A stretch of DNA of 64,000 nt from Candidatus Gastranaerophilales bacterium (GTDB lineage: Bacteria; Cyanobacteriota; Vampirovibrionia; Gastranaerophilales; Gastranaerophilaceae). This document shows, piece after piece, positions 1 to 7,559 of this stretch. Numbering within the stretch: the stretch's first letter is position 1; each line of letters begins with the position of its first letter. The position numbers were made by a program, and so were the translations under genes. Where the stretch lies: NCBI GenBank assembly GCA_944323685.1, contig CALUTJ010000002.1, forward strand, positions 62,001 to 126,000, written 5' to 3'. The notes beneath the pieces are model-generated. The model saw nothing but the letters and a program-made list of their open reading frames with translations. It was not told the DNA's origin and searched no databases.

Positions 1-180
1 GTACTGCTCATAAAGAAAGGCAAAACAAACGCACAAATCGGCGATGAGCTGGGATACAGCGCTGACTGCATAAAAAAGCGGTTAAGTTCACTGTATAAAA
101 AACTGGGCGTTAAACGCCGTGCGGAACTTGTCGGACTTCTTTTCAGCGCTCCGCACAAACCGCCGGCGAGCAGTGTATAG
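1..180 (+). CDS. LuxR-type HTH regulator, C-terminal fragment
   Basis: This is the C-terminal 59 residues of a protein whose start lies left of the window. The reading frame is open from base 1 to the TAG at 178-180. It reads as a LuxR/GerE-type helix-turn-helix: GKTNAQIGDELGYSADCIKK matches the 'T-N-x-I-A-x-x-L-x-x-S-x-x-T-V-K' pattern, followed by RLSSLYKKLGVKRRAELV, like the family's final recognition helix. The last dozen residues (SAPHKPPASSV) look like a disordered tail. It would bind DNA as the output domain of a response regulator or one-component regulator, but the input domain is not visible. Confidence 0.6.
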   Translation, partial: VLLIKKGKTNAQIGDELGYSADCIKKRLSSLYKKLGVKRRAELVGLLFSAPHKPPASSV

Positions 181-299
181 ATGTGTTTTGAAGCTTTTTG
201 TCGGGCCTGAAGCCCAACCTACGGTGCTAAGAATTTTTCTCGGGCAAACTATCTTCAACAAAAATGTTAATAGTTTGTATTAATTTTATACGTAAGTTT
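181..299. other. Intergenic spacer with repeat-like remnants
   Basis: No gene is seen. The spacer contains a short hairpin, GGGCctgaaGCCC, at about 203-215, in a GTCGGGCCTGAAGCCC context that resembles REP-like repeats of many bacteria. The string AAGAATTTTTCTCGGGCA at about 228-245 resembles the last 18 nt of the 177-nt element found later in the window. It may be a decayed end of that element or chance. Confidence 0.3.
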
Positions 300-328
300 T
301 TGTATAAACCTTTTGTTTAATATATACT
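300..328 (+). promoter_or_regulatory. Predicted sigma-70 promoter of pnp
   Basis: A -35 hexamer TTGTAT (300-305) and a -10 hexamer TATACT (323-328) are separated by exactly 17 nt. They sit 49 nt before the pnp start codon, which leaves a short AT-rich leader. Sequence inspection only. Confidence 0.55.
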
Positions 329-376
329 AAATTTGAACACATAAAGTGAAAGTAGAAAAAGAAAAAGGAAAAAAAC

Positions 377-2506
377 ATGGTAGATGTTAAAAGAATTGAA
401 ATTCCTGTAGGTAACAAGATTGTTACCATTGAAACAGGAAAGTATGCCAAATCAGCGAGCGGTTCGGTAGTCGTCCGTTGCGGCGACACAATGTTACTGG
501 TTCATGCTGTTGTAAGCTCTGAACCGAGAGTAGGGATAGACTTTTTCCCGTTACTTATTGATTATGAAGAAAGAATGTCCGCTGTAGGAAGAATCCCAGG
601 CGGTTATAACAGAAGCGAAGGCAAAGCTTCCGATAAAGCAATCTTGATTTCAAGATTAATAGACAGACCAATCAGACCTTTATTCCCTAAAGGATACAGA
701 AATGACGTACAAATCGTAGGCCAGCTTGTCAGCTTAGACCACGAAAACCAGCCTGATACACTGGCTATGTTAGGCGCATCAGCTGCTTTAATGTTGACGG
801 AAGCTCCTTTTGAAGGCCCTATCGGTGCTGTCAGAGTAGGCAGAATAGATGGTCAGTTTATAGCTAACCCGTCATACGCTGATGCTGCTAAATCGGATAT
901 TGACATTGTTGTTGCAGGTACTCATGATTCCGTAATCATGGTCGAAGCAGGTGCAAAATTTGTAACGGAAGACGACATTATGAACGCCGTTGAATTTGCA
1001 CAAAAAGAAATCGCAAGACAGTGCGAACTTCAAATCCAGTTTATGAACGATTGCGGTGTTGTAAAACCGGAATTTGTTAACCCTTATGACACTTCCGCTA
1101 TTGCAAAAATCATCAACGATATTGCTTATGACAAAGTAACAGAAGCTTATCACGACTTTGACAGAGAAGGCAGAAAAGCAAAACTTGAAGAAGCTAAAAA
1201 TATGGTCAAAGCAGAATTCGACTCATACGGCGATGACCACGAAGCTAAAATTATGATGGCTGAAACAGGTATTGACTTTGTTGCGGAAGAATTCAAAGCT
1301 CTTGAAAAGAAAATCATGAGAAAAATGATTAAAGAAGAAAGAGTCAGAGCAGACGGCCGCAAATTCAACGAAGTTCGTCCTATCTGGTGCGAAGTCGGCG
1401 TTATACCGAGAGCACACGGTTCTGCCGTATTCACAAGAGGTCAGACTCAAATCCTTTCTGTTGCAACACTTGCAGGTCCGGGTATGGCACAGGAGCTTGA
1501 CGGAGTTGATCCTGAAACTAAAAAAACATTTATGCACAAATACATCTTCCCCGGCTTCTCCGTAGGCGAAGTTAAACCGTTAAGAGGCCCCGGAAGACGT
1601 GAAGTAGGCCACGGACACCTTGCTGAAAGAGCAAACGTTCCCGCATTGCCTTCTCAAGACGAGTTCGGCTATACAATCAGAGTTACCTCTGATGTACTGG
1701 AATCAAACGGTTCTACCTCAATGGGTTCAACCTGTGCAACTTCAATGGCTTTAATGAACGCAGGCGTTCCCGTAAAATGCATGATAGGCGGTGTTGCAAT
1801 GGGTCTTATTAAAGAACCTGATGAAGACATCGTATTGACGGATATTCAGGGCATCGAAGACTTCTTAGGCGATATGGACTTCAAAGTTACGGGTAACGAT
1901 GACGGCATTACCGCTCTTCAAATGGATATGAAAGCTAAAGGCATTTCTAACGAAACTTTAAGAAGAGCTCTCTTGCAGGCTAAAGAAGGCAGATTACATA
2001 TCTTAGGCAAAATGAGAGAGGTAATCACAGAACCTGCAAAAGAAATGTCACCTTACGCACCTAGAATCCATACAATGAAAATTGCTAACGAAGATATCGG
2101 CGCAGTAATCGGACCCGGCGGCAAAAACATCAGACACATCATCGAATGCTCCGGTGCTGAAATCGATATACAGGATGACGGTACCGTTACTATCACAAGC
2201 AATGACAAAGAAGGCACCGATATAGCTATCAGAATGATTGATGCAATTACCTTTAAACCGGAAGTCGGAATGGTAAGAAAAGGTAAAGTTGTAAGAATCA
2301 TTCCTATCGGAGCTTTTGTTGAACTTGCTCCCGGCAAAGACGGTATGGTTCATATTTCTCAAGTATGTCAGGAAAGAATTGAATCAATTGAACCGCACCT
2401 CAAAGTCGGTGACGAGGTAATTGTCAAAGTTATCAAAATTGATGACAAAGGCAGAGTAAATCTGACAATTAAAGGTGTTTCGGAAGAAGAAAAAGCTTCT
2501 GTATAA
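377..2506 (+). CDS. pnp: Polyribonucleotide nucleotidyltransferase (PNPase)
   Basis: PNPase is a phosphorolytic 3'-5' exoribonuclease that releases nucleoside diphosphates and takes part in mRNA decay. The 709-residue length is normal for the family. Two RNase PH folds are visible (about 10-145 and 320-550) joined by a helical linker. The second contains the FTRGQTQ stretch and the GSTSMGSTCATSMALMNAGV active-site region. A KH domain with the GxxG loop (IGPGGKNIR, near residue 577) and a C-terminal S1 domain (VRIIPIGAFVELAPGKDGMV) bind RNA. The ATG follows an AAAAAGGAAAA ribosome site. The gene looks monocistronic: it has its own promoter upstream and a strong hairpin terminator directly after the stop. 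The pnp-rpsO arrangement common elsewhere is not seen here. Confidence 0.97.
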   Translation: MVDVKRIEIPVGNKIVTIETGKYAKSASGSVVVRCGDTMLLVHAVVSSEPRVGIDFFPLLIDYEERMSAVGRIPGGYNRSEGKASDKAILISRLIDRPIRPLFPKGYRNDVQIVGQLVSLDHENQPDTLAMLGASAALMLTEAPFEGPIGAVRVGRIDGQFIANPSYADAAKSDIDIVVAGTHDSVIMVEAGAKFVTEDDIMNAVEFAQKEIARQCELQIQFMNDCGVVKPEFVNPYDTSAIAKIINDIAYDKVTEAYHDFDREGRKAKLEEAKNMVKAEFDSYGDDHEAKIMMAETGIDFVAEEFKALEKKIMRKMIKEERVRADGRKFNEVRPIWCEVGVIPRAHGSAVFTRGQTQILSVATLAGPGMAQELDGVDPETKKTFMHKYIFPGFSVGEVKPLRGPGRREVGHGHLAERANVPALPSQDEFGYTIRVTSDVLESNGSTSMGSTCATSMALMNAGVPVKCMIGGVAMGLIKEPDEDIVLTDIQGIEDFLGDMDFKVTGNDDGITALQMDMKAKGISNETLRRALLQAKEGRLHILGKMREVITEPAKEMSPYAPRIHTMKIANEDIGAVIGPGGKNIRHIIECSGAEIDIQDDGTVTITSNDKEGTDIAIRMIDAITFKPEVGMVRKGKVVRIIPIGAFVELAPGKDGMVHISQVCQERIESIEPHLKVGDEVIVKVIKIDDKGRVNLTIKGVSEEEKASV

Positions 2507-2526
2507 TGCTTTGATAAAAACAGGAA

Positions 2527-2554
2527 GGGAACTTAATAAAATAAGTTCCCTTTT
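2527..2554 (+). terminator. Rho-independent terminator of pnp
   Basis: A perfect 9-bp stem, GGGAACTTA / TAAGTTCCC, with a 6-nt loop is followed by TTTT. It lies 21 nt after the pnp stop codon. Confidence 0.85.
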
Positions 2555-2586
2555 AACTTATAATTTGTAAATCAGGGGAGTTAAAA

Positions 2587-3435
2587 ATGTATCAAAAAAT
2601 AAAATACATAATCATTGCGACAATGTTTCTTTTGATTTGTGTTGTAGTGCTTACGCTGGATGCAAACAGAAGATATAACGCAATAAAAAAAGAACAAGGC
2701 CAATCTGCACAACAAACCTCCGCGCAATCTTACACTCAACAACAAAATCAATACACCCCGACAAACAGTTCAAACAACTCTTACGGTGATTCAATGCGGT
2801 ATAAAAACAGAAACTTAAATAATCAATCAGCCACAACAGATGAGAACGAAGAGGAAGAAGAGGAAAATAGTTACAACAACAATCCTTATTCAAGGAATGC
2901 TTCTCTAAATAATCAAAATATCCCTCAAGAGTATAAATTTCCAAATAGTTTTCAAGAAAATACAACCGAGGACAAGCCCAAAACACTGGAAATTCTCGAT
3001 GCACCCAACGCCGGCTATCTCGCTGATACAACCGGCAAAAAGTCAGATAACTATAAACTCGAAAAAGTTTTCAAACTTAATCAGGAAGAATACGCAATTA
3101 TATCCGATACAAATAATACAAATTTAAGCAGTTCATCTTACTGTCAGAAGAAATTTTATATATACAAAAAAGTTGATAATGCATACAAAATGTCGAACTA
3201 TCTTTTTGATATTACAGAAAGCACAAACGCAGGCCCTGCACAAATTACAATAGAAGACAGTGACGGAACGTTGATTATAAATTACTCAGGGAGCACTCAT
3301 TTAAAAAGAACAGTTGACAACTACCAGTTAAAAAGCAGTTACAGGCAGTTTGAGTCTACTTATCCCGCTTTAATTTATAAAGAACCGCCGCAGGAAGAAA
3401 TTCAACAGCAAAACAGTTTAGATTTACAGCCTTAA
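2587..3435 (+). CDS. Membrane-anchored Asn/Gln-rich hypothetical protein
   Basis: I do not recognise the family. The 282-residue product begins with a hydrophobic segment (about 7-25, IIIATMFLLICVVVLTLDA) flanked by lysines, which reads as an uncleaved anchor placing the rest outside the cytoplasm. Residues 35-125 are low complexity, rich in Q, N, S and T with an acidic run (DENEEEEEEN), so probably disordered. The part after about residue 135 looks folded (alternating hydrophobic and polar residues, one Cys) and may be a small beta domain. A GGGGAG ribosome site lies 7 nt before the ATG. It lies alone between the pnp terminator and the pyrH promoter. Confidence 0.7.
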   Translation: MYQKIKYIIIATMFLLICVVVLTLDANRRYNAIKKEQGQSAQQTSAQSYTQQQNQYTPTNSSNNSYGDSMRYKNRNLNNQSATTDENEEEEEENSYNNNPYSRNASLNNQNIPQEYKFPNSFQENTTEDKPKTLEILDAPNAGYLADTTGKKSDNYKLEKVFKLNQEEYAIISDTNNTNLSSSSYCQKKFYIYKKVDNAYKMSNYLFDITESTNAGPAQITIEDSDGTLIINYSGSTHLKRTVDNYQLKSSYRQFESTYPALIYKEPPQEEIQQQNSLDLQP

Positions 3436-3451
3436 AGATTTTCTGTATAAT
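3423..3451 (+). promoter_or_regulatory. Predicted promoter of the pyrH operon
   Basis: A -35 TTTACA (3423-3428), a 17-nt spacer and a perfect -10 TATAAT (3446-3451) lie 32 nt before the pyrH ATG. The -35 box overlaps the last codons of the preceding gene. Confidence 0.65.
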
Positions 3452-3483
3452 CTTTTGTATACATAAATACACGGACTAAAAAC

Positions 3484-4209
3484 ATGGACAACAATTTAAA
3501 ATATAAAAGAGTATTATTAAAAGTCAGCGGAGAGGCATTGCTAGGGGATCAGGAATTCGGCATAGACCAGAAACCTGTTGAAATGATTGCCAACGAGATT
3601 AAAGAAGCTCATGATATGGGTGCAGAAATTGCGGTTGTAGTCGGCGGCGGCAATATATTCCGCGGAATGAAAAACAGCGCAAAACTCGGTATGGATCAGG
3701 CATCGGGTGATTATGTCGGAATGCTGGCTACAGTTATGAATGCTATTGCGATTCAAAGCGCCTTAAGAAAATTAAATGTTTCTTGCAGGGTTCAATCGGC
3801 AATAGATATGGACAAAATTGCAGAGCCATACATAAGATTTAAAGCCATAAGACACCTTGAAAAAAACAGAGTCGTAATCTTTGCCGCAGGTACGGGCAAC
3901 CCGTTTTTTACAACTGATACAGCAGCGGCTCTCAGAGCATCAGAAATCGGGGCACAGGTTATGCTTATGGCCAAAAACGGAGTGGACGGTGTTTATTCCG
4001 ATGACCCGAAAACTAACCCGAATGCAAAAAAATATGACAAAATATCTTATGATGATATAATTGTTAAAGGTCTTAAAGTTATGGATACTGCATCTTGTGC
4101 ATTGTGCAAACAAAATCATATTCCGATTATAGTTTTTGATTTTGCGGCAAAAGGCAGTATATCAAAACTTTTAAAAGGTGAAAAACTAGGTACTATTGTA
4201 GGAGAATAA
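3484..4209 (+). CDS. pyrH: Uridylate kinase (UMP kinase)
   Basis: The enzyme phosphorylates UMP to UDP with ATP, a step of cytosolic pyrimidine nucleotide synthesis, and acts as a hexamer of the amino-acid-kinase fold. At 241 residues it has the usual length. Visible motifs are the N-terminal [11 protein letters not shown], the glycine-rich [11 protein letters not shown], and [17 protein letters not shown], which is typical of bacterial UMP kinases, followed by [13 protein letters not shown]. It is the first gene of pyrH-frr-cdsA-rnc-rpe, the standard bacterial pyrH-frr-cds core. No good Shine-Dalgarno is visible; ACGGACTAAAAAC precedes the ATG. Confidence 0.97.
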   Translation: MDNNLKYKRVLLKVSGEALLGDQEFGIDQKPVEMIANEIKEAHDMGAEIAVVVGGGNIFRGMKNSAKLGMDQASGDYVGMLATVMNAIAIQSALRKLNVSCRVQSAIDMDKIAEPYIRFKAIRHLEKNRVVIFAAGTGNPFFTTDTAAALRASEIGAQVMLMAKNGVDGVYSDDPKTNPNAKKYDKISYDDIIVKGLKVMDTASCALCKQNHIPIIVFDFAAKGSISKLLKGEKLGTIVGE

Positions 4210-4211
4210 AT

Positions 4212-4772
4212 ATGACAGTTGAAGAAATGCTATCTAACGGCACAGAAAAAATGGAAAAAGCTATTAACGCTTTAAAAAAAGAATTCGGAGCCATTCGCAC
4301 CGGTCGTGCCAATCCGCTTATACTTGATAAAGTTGTTGTAGACTACTACGGAGTACCCACACCATTAAGACAAATGTCACAGGTAAGCGTTCAAGACGGT
4401 CAAACTCTTGTTATTACTCCATACGACAAATCAATTATCAAAGAAATCGAAAAAGCAATGATTAAAGCGGAATTAGGCATTACACCAAACTCCGACGGTA
4501 TTGTTATAAGATTGACCTTCCCGCCTCTTACAGAAGACAGAAGAAAAGAAATCTCCAAAGATGTTAAAAAGATTGCGGAAGAAGCAAAAGTAGCAATAAG
4601 AAACATCAGACGAGATATGACAGACGACCTCAAAAAAATAGAAAAAGCAGACAATCTGCCTGAAGATGCGGTAAAAGATAATCAGGATAAAATCCAGAAA
4701 ATTACCGACAAATACGTAAAAATTATTGATGAACACGCTGCGGAAAAAGAAAAAGAGGTTATGACTGTATAG
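4212..4772 (+). CDS. frr: Ribosome recycling factor
   Basis: RRF works with EF-G to split post-termination ribosomes. The 186-residue length is standard. The helical domain I is recognisable from FGAIRTGRANPLILDKVVVDYYG at the start and RRDMTDDLKKIEKADNLPEDAVKDNQDKIQKITDKYVK at the end (given here only as landmarks of the two long-helix arms). The start codon follows the pyrH stop by 2 nt, with GGAGAA as ribosome site inside the end of pyrH. Its stop codon shares one base with the GTG start of cdsA, which suggests translational coupling. Confidence 0.96.
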   Translation: MTVEEMLSNGTEKMEKAINALKKEFGAIRTGRANPLILDKVVVDYYGVPTPLRQMSQVSVQDGQTLVITPYDKSIIKEIEKAMIKAELGITPNSDGIVIRLTFPPLTEDRRKEISKDVKKIAEEAKVAIRNIRRDMTDDLKKIEKADNLPEDAVKDNQDKIQKITDKYVKIIDEHAAEKEKEVMTV

Positions 4773-5683
4773 TGGATGTCACAAAACTTTTTACCAATAA
4801 TACACTAAGGCTCATAACAGGCATATTAATAGGTATTCTGGTTTTAAGCTGCGTCATTGCCGGCGGAATACCGTTAATGCTGCTTGTTATGTATGTTGCC
4901 TACATCGGGTCAAAAGAATATGTTCATATTCTTGAAAAAAAAGGCTTCCGTCCTTTTTTACACCTGATAATTGTTGCTGATATCTGTTTTGTAATACTTA
5001 CGGCATTAAAAAGATTTGATTTGGTGCCTGTTGTTCTTACCTTCGGTACAATAGCCGCCTTCACACTGGTGTTATGCAAAGGACGCCAGCCTTATATTGC
5101 AAACGTAGCAACTACAATACTGGGCTTTATTTACGGCGGGTGGCTGCCCTGCTTTGTCATTTTGTTAAGACAACTCAATATGGATGCATCTTTAGGCTTT
5201 TTCAGCATAAAAATGAACTCGGGCTTAGGGTTCCTTGTTTTGTTGTTCTTTACAATACTTATGACAGACGTAGGCGGATATGTTTTCGGTTCAAAATTCG
5301 GCAAAACCCCGCTTGCTCCTGTAGTCAGCCCTAAAAAAACTGTTGAAGGAGCTGTCGGAGGCTCGCTGCTTGCAATCATAACCGCTTTGATAATCGGTTT
5401 TATAATTCATATAGAATGGTATCAAGCCCTGATTGCAGGCATATTGATTACAGCCTTTGCCCAGATAGGCGATTTATCGGAATCCTTAATCAAAAGAGAT
5501 GCCGGCGTAAAAGACTCGGGCAACTCTCTTCCCGGACACGGCGGATTTTTAGACAGAGCAGACAGCTATCTTTTCAGCACGCCTGTTGCATACTTTTATT
5601 TTAATTATTTTGTAGCAAGCAACCAGCTTACGCTGGATTTTATAAGTTTTGCCAGAAAGGCTATCCATGCCATCGGACTGTAG
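4772..5683 (+). CDS. cdsA: Phosphatidate cytidylyltransferase
   Basis: CdsA makes CDP-diacylglycerol from CTP and phosphatidic acid in the inner membrane, the branch point of phospholipid synthesis. The 303-residue protein has about eight hydrophobic segments. It ends with the family signature around residues 225-265: GDLSESLIKRDAGVKDSGN, followed by PGHGGFLDRADS. The start is a GTG at 4772 that overlaps the frr stop (TAG/GTG sharing G), with an AGAGG site 14 nt upstream. No closer ATG exists in frame. It is co-transcribed with pyrH and frr. Confidence 0.95.
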   Translation: MDVTKLFTNNTLRLITGILIGILVLSCVIAGGIPLMLLVMYVAYIGSKEYVHILEKKGFRPFLHLIIVADICFVILTALKRFDLVPVVLTFGTIAAFTLVLCKGRQPYIANVATTILGFIYGGWLPCFVILLRQLNMDASLGFFSIKMNSGLGFLVLLFFTILMTDVGGYVFGSKFGKTPLAPVVSPKKTVEGAVGGSLLAIITALIIGFIIHIEWYQALIAGILITAFAQIGDLSESLIKRDAGVKDSGNSLPGHGGFLDRADSYLFSTPVAYFYFNYFVASNQLTLDFISFARKAIHAIGL

Positions 5684-6401
5684 TGACAAAAGTTTAAATA
5701 ATTTTATAAAAAAATTAGGGTTCGATAAGTTTTCAAAAGAACTTATACAGACGGCTTTTACTCACAGCTCCTTTACCAAAGAGCAGGATTTGCCTTATAC
5801 AAAATGTTATGAAAGACTGGAGTTTCTCGGCGATGCGGTTTTAAAAATGGCTGTGACCGATTATTTATACCAAAAATTCCCTGACTCTCATGAAGGTGAT
5901 TTGACTAAAATCCGCGCCGTAATTGTGAGCGATGAGATTCTGCACAAATTTGCACAAAAAATAGATATAGAACCCTACATAAAAGTCAGCGGCGCAGAAG
6001 AAAAATGCGGCGGTAAAAAACTGGAATCTATTCAGGCATGCGTTATGGAAGCGATGTTCGGGGCTTTGTACCTTTCAGCCGACAAAGAAGCGTTAAAAGA
6101 TTTTATTATAAAAAATCTGGCTCCGCTAATTGACGACATTGCAGAAAACAAGACAGTATACAATGCTAAAGCAATTTTGCAGGAATACACCCAGAGCAAA
6201 AGCAAAGACCTGCCAGTATATGAACTTGTTAAAGAAACAGGAGCCGCACATAACAAAACTTTTACAATAAAAGTTTTATACCACAACAAGGAACTTGCAA
6301 CTGCAAGCGGTAAAACCAAAAAACATGCCCAGCAGCAGGCGGCATATATGGCATGCCAAAAATTGGGATTAATAAACAAAGAAGGGACAATAAATGAGTA
6401 A
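5667..6401 (+). CDS. rnc: Ribonuclease III
   Basis: RNase III cleaves double-stranded RNA in rRNA and mRNA processing. The catalytic domain shows the signature YERLEFLGDAVL and a second acidic patch (EAMFGALYLS). A C-terminal double-stranded-RNA-binding domain runs from about residue 150 (AILQEYTQ...) to KKHAQQQAAYMAC. The frame is open from a TTG at 5649. I prefer the ATG at 5667 because AAAGG lies 6 nt before it. That gives 244 residues and a 17-nt overlap with the end of cdsA. The following rpe start overlaps its last codons. Position in the cds operon suggests coupled expression. Confidence 0.95.
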   Translation: MPSDCSDKSLNNFIKKLGFDKFSKELIQTAFTHSSFTKEQDLPYTKCYERLEFLGDAVLKMAVTDYLYQKFPDSHEGDLTKIRAVIVSDEILHKFAQKIDIEPYIKVSGAEEKCGGKKLESIQACVMEAMFGALYLSADKEALKDFIIKNLAPLIDDIAENKTVYNAKAILQEYTQSKSKDLPVYELVKETGAAHNKTFTIKVLYHNKELATASGKTKKHAQQQAAYMACQKLGLINKEGTINE

Positions 6402-7038
6402 AATTATAGTATCGCCCTCGATACTGTCTGCGGATTTTGCCAATCTTGAATCAGAAGTTAAAGAGCTTCAAGACTGCGGCGCTGATTGGATTCACGTTGA
6501 TGTGATGGACGGACATTTTGTTCCTAATCTTACAATAGGCGCCCCCGTTGTAAAATCCATCAAGCCTCACTGCTCTATCCCGCTAGATGTGCATTTGATG
6601 ATAGAAAACCCTCAAAATTATGTCGAAGACTTTGTCAAAGCCGGTGCGGATATTATAACCTTCCACTACGAAGCAGCTAAAGACCTCAGCGAGGATATTA
6701 TCTCTCATATAAAATCCCACGATGTACTTGCCGGAATATCAATAAAACCCAAAACCCCGCCGCAGGAGATTTTAAAATACCTGTTAATGGTTGATATGGT
6801 ACTTATTATGACTGTTGAACCCGGTTTTGGCGGGCAGTCTTTTATGCTTGATTGTGCTCAAAAAATACCGGTTATCAAACAAAATGCGCCCGAAAATTTA
6901 ATTATTCAGGTAGACGGCGGAATAAACAAAGAAACAGGCAGAATCTGCAAACAACTCGGAGCAAACTCGCTTGTTGCCGGCTCTTATATTTTTAAATCCA
7001 CTGATATGGAAGAAGCCATTGAATCGCTGAAAGACTAA
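6394..7038 (+). CDS. rpe: Ribulose-phosphate 3-epimerase
   Basis: Rpe interconverts ribulose-5-phosphate and xylulose-5-phosphate in the pentose phosphate pathway. The TIM-barrel protein is 214 residues, the normal size. Metal and active-site landmarks are SPSILSADFANLE, HVDVMDGHFVPN, DVHLMIENP, VEPGFGGQ and the phosphate loop VDGGIN. The ATG overlaps the end of rnc by 8 nt, with GAAGGGA as ribosome site. It is the last gene of the operon, and no clear terminator hairpin follows directly. Confidence 0.97.
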   Translation: MSKIIVSPSILSADFANLESEVKELQDCGADWIHVDVMDGHFVPNLTIGAPVVKSIKPHCSIPLDVHLMIENPQNYVEDFVKAGADIITFHYEAAKDLSEDIISHIKSHDVLAGISIKPKTPPQEILKYLLMVDMVLIMTVEPGFGGQSFMLDCAQKIPVIKQNAPENLIIQVDGGINKETGRICKQLGANSLVAGSYIFKSTDMEEAIESLKD

Positions 7039-7559
7039 TTTTTGTCTGAGTGGGACCTCGCTTGTACCCGAAGGGCATCCTGATATGTATGGCTCGTAAA
7101 CTGATCTTACCCCCAAAAACGTAATCAACAAGTAGGACAATTTCAAAAACAGTTAGTTATTAAAACTTGATTATAGCTTTATATTCCACCCATTCTTTGG
7201 AGCAAAGAACGGGTGGAGCCCAAGAAACTCCCGACCTGCTGTTACGTTCATACAGAAAGTAACACAAACCAGTGCTCGGCAACTCGGGCTATATAAATTG
7301 CACTCCTTCATTAAACAAAAGTGTTTGTTATAATTACATAGCCCTCAAACAAACCTCGCTTGTTGTTGTTTGTGAAACTTTCTGTAACTCACTCCACAAA
7401 GGTCGGAGGTGTTGAGATATTCTCTGTTTCTTATTATATCGGAATCAGTTGACTATATGAAATATTCCGTAAAAGTAACAGCAAAAATTCAGCCTCAAAC
7501 CTTTACAATAAATTTTGTTTTATTTAGGATTTTAATAAATTACGGTTGGGGATTTTACA
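7039..7559. other. 521-nt gene-free region with repeats and hairpins
   Basis: No convincing gene is present. Three structures stand out. The first is a 22-nt string at about 7045-7066 (TCTGAGTGGGACCTCGCTTG) that recurs inverted near 50738-50760. The second is a strong hairpin at 7186-7216. The third is a string near 7437-7465 (CAGTTGACTATATGAAAT) that recurs inverted near 50586-50605. A 10-nt inverted pair, TACAGAAAGT (about 7251) and ACTTTCTGTA (about 7376), encloses about 115 nt. The region looks like repeat debris between two operons. Confidence 0.5.
7186..7216. repeat. Imperfect 14-bp inverted repeat (hairpin)
   Basis: CCACCCATTCTTTG is followed by a short loop and CAAAGAACGGGTGG. The arms pair over about 13 of 14 positions. 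It has no T-tract, so it is not a clean intrinsic terminator. It lies 150 nt after rpe. Confidence 0.5.
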